NCBI RefSeq assembly: GCF_019334565.1
Contig: NZ_CP079724.1
Coordinates: 331,001 to 395,000, forward strand
Direction: 5' to 3'
Source: Streptococcus oralis
GTDB taxonomy: Bacteria > Bacillota > Bacilli > Lactobacillales > Streptococcaceae
DNA: 64,000 nucleotides
Positions 56,478 through 64,000 of the stretch are shown in pieces; position 1 is the first letter of the stretch, and each line of letters begins with the position of its first letter. Both the position numbers and the translations under genes were made by a program. The notes beneath the pieces were generated by a model. It ran no database searches, was not told where the DNA came from, and saw nothing but the letters and a program-made list of their open reading frames with translations.

Positions 56478-56492
56478 GAGAAAAAGAAAACA

Positions 56493-57119
56493 ATGATTTT
56501 TACATATAACAAAGAACATGTTGGCGATGTCCTTATGGTCATCGTGAAAAACAGCGGAGTTGCCAAACTGGACGTGGAGCGTAAAGGCAAGATAGCCCGT
56601 GTGTTCCTCAAAGAAAATGGGGAAACAGTGGCTTGGAATATTTTCGACCTTTCAAGTTTGTTTGAAATTGCAGAGCGTGGTCAAGTCTTTTTATCAGATG
56701 AGCAAGTAGAACGTTTGAACCAAGAATTGCAGGCGGAAGGCTTTACAGAAGAAATTGTCAATGACAAGGAACCTAAGTTTGTTGTTGGTGAAATTGTCGA
56801 GATGGTGGCTCATCCTGATAGTGATCACCTCAACATCTGCCAAGTTGCAGTCGCAAGTGACAAGACAGTGCAAATCGTTGCAGGAGCACCTAATGCGCGT
56901 GTTGGGTTGAAAACCATTGTGGCTCTTCCTGGAGCTATGATGCCAAAAGGTAATCTCATTTTCCCAGGCGAACTTCGTGGCGAAAAGAGTTTTGGCATGA
57001 TGTGCAGTCCTCGTGAATTGCATCTACCAAATGCTCCGCAAAAACGTGGGGTTATTGAATTATCAGAAGACCAAGTTGTCGGAACTCCATTTGACCCAGC
57101 CAAACACTGGACTGCCTAG
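56493..57119 (+). CDS. ytpR: YtpR family tRNA-binding protein
   Basis: 208-residue protein with an N-terminal DUF4479 domain (residues 1-90, FTYNKEHVGDVLMVIVKNSG) and a C-terminal OB-fold tRNA-binding domain related to the EMAP/PheT N-terminal domain (VVGEIVEMVAHPDSDHLNICQVAV, IVAGAPNARVGLKTIVALPGAMMP, SFGMMCSPREL). Likely binds tRNA or structured RNA; the precise role is unknown. AGGAG lies upstream. Third gene of the DUF4651-thioredoxin-ytpR operon, with the dehydrogenase gene after it. Confidence 0.9.
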   Translation: MIFTYNKEHVGDVLMVIVKNSGVAKLDVERKGKIARVFLKENGETVAWNIFDLSSLFEIAERGQVFLSDEQVERLNQELQAEGFTEEIVNDKEPKFVVGEIVEMVAHPDSDHLNICQVAVASDKTVQIVAGAPNARVGLKTIVALPGAMMPKGNLIFPGELRGEKSFGMMCSPRELHLPNAPQKRGVIELSEDQVVGTPFDPAKHWTA

Positions 57120-57160
57120 GAAATTGTCAGTATTTGATAGACCAGATAGAGGGGGATAAG

Positions 57161-57925
57161 ATGGCAAAAAATGTAGTGATTACAGGGGCGACTTCAGGAA
57201 TCGGTGAAGCGATTGCACGTGCTTATCTGGAGCAGGGGGAGAATGTCGTTCTAACAGGGCGACGGACAGACAGACTAGTGGCCCTCAAGTCAGAGTTTGC
57301 AGAAACGTTTCCAAATCAAACAGTTTGGATTTCCCCACTTGATGTGACGGATATGACCATGGTAAAGACTGTTTGTTCCGATATTCTAGAAACGATAGGA
57401 CAGATTGATATCTTGGTCAATAACGCCGGGCTGGCTCTTGGTGGTTTAGCTCCCTATCAAGACTATGAAGAGTTGGATATGCTAACTATGTTGGATACCA
57501 ATGTCAAAGGTTTGATGGCAGTCACTCGTTCTTTCTTGCCTTCCATGGTTGCAGCAAATCAAGGCCATATTATCAACATGGGATCGACCGCAGGAATCTA
57601 TGCTTATGCTGGGGCAGCTGTTTACTCAGCCACCAAGGCTGCAGTCAAGACTTTTTCAGATGGACTGCGAATTGATACCATTGCGACAGACATCAAGGTG
57701 ACCACCATTCAGCCAGGAATTGTCGAAACAGATTTCTCTACAATTCGTTTTCATGGTGACAAAGAGCGAGCTGAGGCGGTCTATCAGGGAATCGAAGCCT
57801 TGCAAGCTCAGGATATTGCAGACACAGTGGTCTATGTGACCAGTCAGCCTCGTCGTGTGCAGATTACAGATATGACCATTATGGCCAATCAACAGGCGAC
57901 TGGATTTATAGTTCATAAAAAATAA
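57161..57925 (+). CDS. Short-chain dehydrogenase/reductase
   Basis: NAD(P)-dependent SDR (254 residues). The cofactor-binding TGATSGIGEAIARAY (8-22), the NNAGLALGG structural motif and the catalytic Ser plus YSATKAAVK (Tyr-x3-Lys) are present. The PGIVETDFS segment after the active site is typical of YdfG/serine 3-dehydrogenase-like enzymes, which reduce 3-hydroxy acids; the substrate is not certain. I chose ATG 57161, which has GGGGGA upstream, over the in-frame start at 57134. Last gene of the operon. Confidence 0.9.
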   Translation: MAKNVVITGATSGIGEAIARAYLEQGENVVLTGRRTDRLVALKSEFAETFPNQTVWISPLDVTDMTMVKTVCSDILETIGQIDILVNNAGLALGGLAPYQDYEELDMLTMLDTNVKGLMAVTRSFLPSMVAANQGHIINMGSTAGIYAYAGAAVYSATKAAVKTFSDGLRIDTIATDIKVTTIQPGIVETDFSTIRFHGDKERAEAVYQGIEALQAQDIADTVVYVTSQPRRVQITDMTIMANQQATGFIVHKK

Positions 57926-57938
57926 AAAATTTTCCTCG

Positions 57939-57967
57939 AAAGTTACAAATTTCTGTAACTTTTTTTG
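57939..57967 (+). terminator. Terminator of the dehydrogenase gene
   Basis: AAAGTTACA/TGTAACTTT stem with a six-base loop and a run of seven or more Ts. Confidence 0.9.
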
Positions 57968-57981
57968 ATTTCCTGCGAATA
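57960..57981 (+). promoter_or_regulatory. ComX (sigma-X) com-box of ssbB
   Basis: TGCGAATA (57974-57981) matches the com-box TACGAATA at seven of eight positions. A T-run (57960-57966) lies at the expected upstream position. It predicts induction of ssbB only during competence. Confidence 0.85.
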
Positions 57982-58002
57982 GATAAGTAGGAGGAAGAAA
58001 AT

Positions 58003-58398
58003 ATGTATAATAAAGTTATCATGATTGGGCGCTTGACGTCTACACCAGAATTGCACAAAACCAACAACGACAAGTCAGTAGCTCGCGCAACTATTGCTGT
58101 GAACCGTCGTTACAAAGACCAAAATGGGGAACGTGAAGCTGACTTTGTCAATCTTGTTCTTTGGGGGAAATTGGCTGAAACCTTGGCAAGCTACGCAACC
58201 AAAGGTAGTCTTATCTCTGTGGATGGAGAACTTCGTACCCGTCGCTTTGAGAAAAATGGTCAAATGAACTATGTGACTGAAGTTCTTGCCACAGGATTCC
58301 AACTTTTGGAAAGCCGCGCCCAACGTGCTATGCGTGAAAATAACGCTGGACAGGATTTGGCAGACTTGGTTTTGGAAGAGGAGGAATTGCCATTTTAA
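58003..58398 (+). CDS. ssbB: Competence-induced single-strand DNA-binding protein SsbB
   Basis: Short SSB paralogue (131 residues) that coats internalised single strands during transformation. The OB-fold starts MYNKVIMIGRLTSTPELHKT and continues VARATIAVNRRYKDQNGEREADFVNLVLWGKLAETLASY. The tail is short, with the acidic tip EEEELPF. Housekeeping SsbA proteins in streptococci are longer, with a Gln/Gly-rich linker, so length plus the com-box marks this as SsbB. AGGAGG precedes the ATG. It lies upstream of groESL, as in pneumococcus. Confidence 0.94.
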   Translation: MYNKVIMIGRLTSTPELHKTNNDKSVARATIAVNRRYKDQNGEREADFVNLVLWGKLAETLASYATKGSLISVDGELRTRRFEKNGQMNYVTEVLATGFQLLESRAQRAMRENNAGQDLADLVLEEEELPF

Positions 58399-58404
58399 GC
58401 ATAG

Positions 58405-58434
58405 AAAAGCCTGAGTCAATCTTAGGCTTTTTTA
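58405..58434 (+). terminator. Terminator of ssbB
   Basis: AAAAGCCT pairs with AGGCTTTT around a short loop and continues into Ts. Confidence 0.9.
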
Positions 58435-58458
58435 TCTTGAGAAAGTCAGACTTTTTTC

Positions 58459-58486
58459 TTGACTATTTCTGACCAAGTGATACAAT
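58459..58486 (+). promoter_or_regulatory. groESL promoter
   Basis: TTGACT (58459-58464), 16-base spacer, TACAAT (58481-58486) preceded by TGA. The CIRCE element begins 11 bases after the -10. Confidence 0.88.
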
Positions 58487-58497
58487 AGAACTATAAA

Positions 58498-58524
58498 TTA
58501 GCACTCAGATATAAAGAGTGCTAA
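58498..58524 (+). promoter_or_regulatory. CIRCE element of groESL (perfect)
   Basis: TTAGCACTC, nine bases, GAGTGCTAA, in the leader just after the promoter. HrcA operator. Confidence 0.96.
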
Positions 58525-58554
58525 TAATATGTAGTTCATCATGGAGGAAAACAG

Positions 58555-58839
58555 ATGTTGAAACCATTAGGAGACCGTGTGGTCTTGAAAATCGAAGAAA
58601 AAGAACAAACTGTTGGAGGCTTTGTCCTTGCAGGCTCAGCCCAAGAAAAAACAAAAACAGCCCAAGTTGTAGCTACTGGACAAGGTGTTCGTACCTTGAA
58701 CGGTGACTTGGTAGCTCCAAGCGTTAAAGCTGGAGACCGTGTCTTAGTTGAAGCCCACGCGGGTATTGATGTCAAAGATGGAGATGAAAAGTATATCATC
58801 GTTGGTGAAGCTAACATCTTGGCAATCATTGAAGAATAG
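58555..58839 (+). CDS. groES: Co-chaperonin GroES
   Basis: Heptameric lid of the GroEL folding chamber (94 residues). The start [19 protein letters not shown] matches the family. The mobile loop ([20 protein letters not shown]) and the beta-barrel end ([33 protein letters not shown]) are also present. GGAGGAAAACAG precedes the ATG. CIRCE-controlled with groEL, which follows after 15 bases. Confidence 0.98.
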   Translation: MLKPLGDRVVLKIEEKEQTVGGFVLAGSAQEKTKTAQVVATGQGVRTLNGDLVAPSVKAGDRVLVEAHAGIDVKDGDEKYIIVGEANILAIIEE

Positions 58840-60477
<1,638 letters not shown>

Positions 60478-60497
60478 AAGTAACTTATAAAAAACAC

Positions 60498-60528
60498 AAA
60501 AGGAGGGAACATGCATCCCTCCTTTTAT
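60498..60528 (+). terminator. Terminator of groESL
   Basis: AAAAGGAGGGA/TCCCTCCTTTT stem with a seven-base loop. Confidence 0.88.
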
Positions 60529-60601
60529 GGTTTCCTCTTCTAAATAGATTTGAGCTCTCCTAACTTATATGATAAAATAAGACTAGAAGAAGGAGAAGAA
60601 C

Positions 60602-61369
60602 ATGATTGATGTAGAAGAAATTCTGAGCAAGATGAATCCCAATCAGAAGATTAATTATGACCGTGTTATGCAGAAAATGGTTCAGGTTTGGGAAAAAAAT
60701 GAGGAACGGCCAACTATTCTCATGCATGTTTGCTGTGCTCCTTGTAGTACCTACACCCTAGAATACCTGACAAAATACGCTGATGTGACCATCTATTTTG
60801 CCAATTCCAATATCCATCCTAAGGCAGAATACCACAAGCGAGCTTACGTCACCAAGAAATTTGTCAGTGATTTCAATGAGCGAACAGGCAATACAGTCCA
60901 GTACCTAGAAGCTCCCTATGAACCAAATGAATACCGGAAGTTAGTCAGAGGACTGGAAGAAGAACCCGAAGGTGGCGACCGTTGCAAGGTTTGTTTTGAT
61001 TACCGTTTGGACAAAACAGCGCAAGTGGCTATGGATTTGGGCTTTGACTACTTTGGTTCAGCCTTGACCATTAGTCCCCATAAGAATTCTCAAACCATCA
61101 ACAGCATCGGAATCGATGTGCAAAAGATTTATACCACCCACTATCTCCCAAGTGATTTCAAGAAAAATCAAGGCTATAAGCGTTCGGTGGAGATGTGCGA
61201 GGAGTATGATATTTATCGTCAATGTTATTGTGGGTGCGTCTATGCAGCTCAAGTTCAGAATATTGATCTTGTTCAGATTAAGAAGGATGCCACGGCTTTC
61301 TTGTTGGATAAGGATGTTGAAAAAGACTATTCTCATATCAAGTTTACTGTCACTAAATTAGATATATAG
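60602..61369 (+). CDS. queH: Epoxyqueuosine reductase QueH
   Basis: Non-cobalamin enzyme (255 residues) for the last step of queuosine synthesis in tRNA. The cysteine pattern for its iron-sulfur/metal cluster is visible: HVCCAPCSTYTLEYL near residue 42, GDRCKVCFDYRLDKTA near 125, and RQCYCGCVYA near 205. YFGSALTISPHKNSQTIN is also typical of the QueH/DUF208 family. Extended -10 TGATAAAAT lies upstream, and GAAGGAG before the ATG. Monocistronic, ending at a strong terminator. Confidence 0.93.
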   Translation: MIDVEEILSKMNPNQKINYDRVMQKMVQVWEKNEERPTILMHVCCAPCSTYTLEYLTKYADVTIYFANSNIHPKAEYHKRAYVTKKFVSDFNERTGNTVQYLEAPYEPNEYRKLVRGLEEEPEGGDRCKVCFDYRLDKTAQVAMDLGFDYFGSALTISPHKNSQTINSIGIDVQKIYTTHYLPSDFKKNQGYKRSVEMCEEYDIYRQCYCGCVYAAQVQNIDLVQIKKDATAFLLDKDVEKDYSHIKFTVTKLDI

Positions 61370-61374
61370 CAATT

Positions 61375-61400
61375 AACCCAGCTTCCAGGCTGGGTTTTTT
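61375..61400 (+). terminator. Terminator of queH
   Basis: AACCCAGC/GCTGGGTT stem with a short loop and six Ts. Confidence 0.93.
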
Positions 61401-61403
61401 AAA

Positions 61404-61431
61404 TAAAAAACCAGGGCTCTCACCCCGGTTT
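61404..61431 (-). terminator. Terminator of the ntdP gene
   Basis: Read on the minus strand, AACCGGGG pairs with CCCTGGTT (one mismatch), followed by six Ts. It lies back to back with the queH terminator. Confidence 0.8.
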
Positions 61432-61438
61432 GACAACT

Positions 61439-61972
61439 TTACCGATTCTTTAGTTCTATGTAGCGTTTGTACCAAATGTTGACATAGGCCTCTGAGAAAG
61501 GACCGCGTCCATTGTTGATCCAATCAACAAGGATTTTAACATGCTCTTTCAAAATATAGTCTAAATCATCAGAATACTTCATTTTGCGTTTATGGCGCTC
61601 ATATTCTTCAACGTCCAAGAGACGTTTTTCACCATCAGTGAAGACCTTGACATCCAAATCATAATCAATGTATTTCAGGGCTTCCTCATCTAGATAGTAG
61701 GGGCTGGCCATATTGCAATAGTAGGAAATTCCATTATCGCGAATCATAGCAATGATATTAAACCAATATTTTTTGTGAAAGTAAACAATAGCCGGTTCTC
61801 GAGTCACCCAACGACGACCGTCACTTTCGGTAACAAGTGTGTGGTCGTTGACGCCAATAATGGCGTTCTCTGTTGTTTTTAGTACCATGGTGTCCCGCCA
61901 AGTACGGTGAAGACTCCCATCATGCTTATAACTTTGAATTGTAATAAAGTCGCCTTCTTTTGGAAGTTTCAT
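61439..61972 (-). CDS. ntdP: Nucleoside tri-/diphosphate phosphatase (DUF402 family)
   Basis: Cytoplasmic protein (177 residues) of the DUF402/UPF0374 family, members of which hydrolyse NTPs and NDPs. Typical segments are [22 protein letters not shown], the [25 protein letters not shown] core, [27 protein letters not shown] with metal-binding acids, and the C-terminal helix [15 protein letters not shown]. An extended -10 on the minus strand (TGATATAAT, 62022-62014) lies upstream. The ribosome site is weak. The name follows family practice; activity is not shown here. Confidence 0.85.
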   Translation of the reverse strand: MKLPKEGDFITIQSYKHDGSLHRTWRDTMVLKTTENAIIGVNDHTLVTESDGRRWVTREPAIVYFHKKYWFNIIAMIRDNGISYYCNMASPYYLDEEALKYIDYDLDVKVFTDGEKRLLDVEEYERHKRKMKYSDDLDYILKEHVKILVDWINNGRGPFSEAYVNIWYKRYIELKNR

Positions 61973-62013
61973 AACTAACCAACTTTCTACAATTTATAAG
62001 TTTATCGTTTACT

Positions 62014-62022
62014 ATTATATCA
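62014..62022 (-). promoter_or_regulatory. Extended -10 promoter of ntdP
   Basis: On the minus strand TGATATAAT, consensus extended -10, about 42 bases before the start codon. Confidence 0.65.
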
Positions 62023-62060
62023 TAAATTGGTCTAATTTTTTTGAATTTTACACGAAAATA

Positions 62061-62837
62061 TTAAAGATATTCTCTGAGAGCGCTGGCTATATCCGAAAAA
62101 TCATAGCCTTTTCTAGCTAAAACTTGGGTTAAACGCTGTTTAAGTTCGTAACCTTCATATTTACGAGCATACTTAGCATATTGTTTGTCTAGCTCTTTAA
62201 AAATGAGTTCTTGAGTCGTTTCTTGGTCGACTTGACTGTCCAAGTCATCAAAGGCACTTTTAGCATCGGGATAGGAGAAGCCTTTGTTCGTCAAGCTTTG
62301 AATGATCTTATCCTGCAAGCCACGAGCAGGAAGCTTTCCGGTGTATTTTTTAAGCAGTTTCTCAGCTACCCGTTGAGCAACTTCTGAAAAATCAAAAATC
62401 TTTAAAACATCATCAATAGTTGATTTGGCAATTCCTTTTTGAGACAGTTTTTGAGCTAGCAAATAGGGTCCCTTATCTCCAGAAAGTTGATTTGCATTGA
62501 TGATAGAGCAGGCATACTGAAGATCATTAATCCAGTTATCTTCTTTAAGATTAGCGATAACTTGACTAGTGATTTTTTCATCAAGATCATACTTTTTCAG
62601 ATACTCTCTCACTTCCTTTTCAGTACGAGCCTTGAAGGATAAATGGTAGAGAGCGAGATTCTTACCATAAGAAAACTGAGCAAAGCCTTGTATCTCGATT
62701 AATTCTTCCTTGCTAACCACCTTATCTTTAGACAACATAAAACGGACAATGGTATCTTCCGTGATATAAGAGGTTTGCTGTCCATCTAACTCCATCAAGT
62801 AGAGACGTTTTTTCTTTTCAAGTTTTGTGATTTTCAT
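62061..62837 (-). CDS. recX: Recombination regulator RecX
   Basis: RecA-binding regulator (258 residues) that limits RecA filament growth. Family features are an N-terminal beta domain ([25 protein letters not shown]) then three-helix repeats: [57 protein letters not shown] and [15 protein letters not shown] chose ATG 62837 ([10 protein letters not shown]); the frame extends 31 codons further but runs into the divergent rlmD gene. There is no ribosome site, and TATAAT lies only six bases upstream, so the mRNA should be leaderless. Confidence 0.92.
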   Translation of the reverse strand: MKITKLEKKKRLYLMELDGQQTSYITEDTIVRFMLSKDKVVSKEELIEIQGFAQFSYGKNLALYHLSFKARTEKEVREYLKKYDLDEKITSQVIANLKEDNWINDLQYACSIINANQLSGDKGPYLLAQKLSQKGIAKSTIDDVLKIFDFSEVAQRVAEKLLKKYTGKLPARGLQDKIIQSLTNKGFSYPDAKSAFDDLDSQVDQETTQELIFKELDKQYAKYARKYEGYELKQRLTQVLARKGYDFSDIASALREYL

Positions 62838-62843
62838 AGTTCT

Positions 62844-62867
62844 ATTATACCCTAAAATGTGATAAGA
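62844..62867. promoter_or_regulatory. Divergent recX / rlmD promoters in a 38-bp gap
   Basis: Minus strand: TATAAT (62849-62844) ends six bases before the recX ATG. Plus strand: TGATAAGAT with TAAGAT at 62862-62867 ends eight bases before the rlmD ATG at 62876. Both predict transcription starting at or next to the start codons. Confidence 0.6.
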
Positions 62868-62875
62868 TAGGGGTA

Positions 62876-64000
62876 TGAATCTGAAAGTCAAACAAAAAAT
62901 ACCTTTAAAAATCAAGCGGATGGGCATCAATGGTGAGGGAATCGGTTTCTATCAGAAAACCCTCGTTTTTGTGTCAGGCGCCCTCAAAGGAGAAGACATC
63001 TATTGTCAGATTACTTCTATTAAACGAAACTTTGTCGAAGCCAAATTGCTAAAGGTTAATAAGAAGTCAAAATTTCGAGTCGTACCAGCTTGTACGATTT
63101 ATAATGAATGTGGTGGCTGCCAAATCATGCACCTCCACTACGATAAACAGTTAGAGTTTAAAACGGATTTACTCCACCAAGCCCTGAAAAAATTTGCTCC
63201 TGCAGGATATGAAAACTATGAAATCCGTCCAACTATCGGAATGCAGGAACCAAAGTACTACCGTGCTAAGCTTCAATTCCAGACTCGAAAATTTAAAAAT
63301 CAGGTCAAGGCAGGTTTGTATGCGCAAAACTCTCATTACCTCGTAGAGTTGAAAGACTGTTTGGTGCAAGATAAGGAAACCCAAGTAATAGCGAATCGCC
63401 TAGCTGAACTTCTTACTTACCACCAAATTCCAATTACAGATGAGAGAAAAATACTAGGTGTTCGCACCATCATGGTACGCAGAGCAAGAAAAACGGGGCA
63501 AGTTCAGATTATTGTTGTCACGAATCGCCAGCTAAATTTGAATCAACTAGTCAAAGACCTAGTTAATGATTTTCCAGAAGTTGTCACGGTTGCTGTCAAT
63601 ACAAATACAGCAAAAACAAGTGAAATCTATGGTGAAAAGACAGAAATTATCTGGGGCCAAGAGAGTATTCAAGAAGGAGTACTCGACTATGAGTTTTCTC
63701 TCTCGCCCCGAGCTTTTTATCAGCTTAATCCTGAGCAGACAGAAATTCTCTATAGTGAAGCAGTTAAGGCCCTGGATGTCAGTAAAGAAGACCATCTGAT
63801 TGATGCGTATTGTGGTGTTGGGACGATCGGATTTGCCTTCGCAACTAAGGTCAAGAGTCTCAGAGGGATGGACATTATCCCAGAAGCCATAGAAGATGCC
63901 AAGCGAAATGCTAAAAAAATGGGATTTGACAATACCCATTACGAAGTGGGAACAGCTGAAGAAATTATTCCACGCTGGTATCAAGAAGGCTACCGAGCAG
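62876..64000 (+). CDS. rlmD: 23S rRNA (uracil-5-)-methyltransferase RlmD/RumA family (partial, 3' end off window)
   Basis: SAM-dependent m5U RNA methyltransferase of the RlmCD/TrmA family; 375 codons are present and the frame continues past the window. A short TRAM domain ([30 protein letters not shown]) is followed by the iron-sulfur motif [10 protein letters not shown]. The methyltransferase domain follows, with [17 protein letters not shown] and the SAM-binding [14 protein letters not shown]; the catalytic cysteine region would lie beyond the edge. It diverges from recX with a 38-base gap and has no normally spaced ribosome site. In Firmicutes one enzyme often modifies two 23S uridines, so RlmCD is an equally good name. 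Confidence 0.9.

Overview
The window is chromosomal DNA of a Streptococcus of the mitis/oralis group. This rests on a YSIRK-type signal peptide, LPXTG surface proteins, a BOX repeat, GlnR, HrcA/CIRCE and ComX-type control sites, and proteins that read very like pneumococcal PepA, GlnA, SsbB, CcrZ, GrpE and DnaJ. Gene order partly follows what I recall of pneumococcus (endoglycosidase-pgk-glnR-glnA; hrcA-grpE-dnaK-dnaJ; trmB-rimP-nusA-infB-rbfA; rpoE-pyrG; ssbB-groES-groEL), with blocks rearranged. No rRNA, tRNA, transposase, prophage or CRISPR array was found.

Layout. 1-3371: end of an iron-chelate ABC permease operon (minus strand), then pepA and an immunity-like gene. 3404-22374: a Na/Pi transporter and a surface-protein zone (GH85 endoglycosidase, antigen I/II adhesin, LPXTG remnant, SHIRT-repeat protein) interleaved with pgk, an aromatic-acid exporter homologue and glnRA. 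22480-28063: the HrcA heat-shock block. 28113-41771: small unknown genes, hit, ecsAB, ccrZ-trmB, the rimP-nusA-ylxR-ylxQ-infB translation operon, rbfA, and a DUF1858/DUF438 pair behind a BOX element. 41869-48831: an HhH protein, then a T-box leader driving an acetyltransferase, an inserted SF1 helicase and valS. 48907-52965: an AT-rich three-gene island. 53182-64000: rpoE, pyrG with its attenuator, small redox/tRNA-binding genes, ssbB, groESL, queH, ntdP, recX and the start of rlmD.

The most unusual content is the island beside valS. A C5-cytosine methyltransferase is followed after 12 bp by a protein with a MORC/Hsp90-like GHKL ATPase at its N terminus and a histidine-kinase-like module (candidate phospho-His 494 plus a second GHKL fold) at its C terminus. 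After 6 bp comes a receiver-domain protein ending in an RNxxxH motif typical of HEPN ribonucleases. On the other side of valS, inside its T-box operon, sits an equally AT-rich UPF1-like helicase. I infer a modification-linked, two-component-like defence system. The parts are visible; the function is not demonstrated.

Regulation is unusually readable. It includes a GlnR box, three CIRCE elements, a valine T-box, a pyrG reiterative-transcription attenuator, a com-box at ssbB, a candidate cre at the endoglycosidase gene, and several promoters placed so close to start codons that transcripts should be leaderless.
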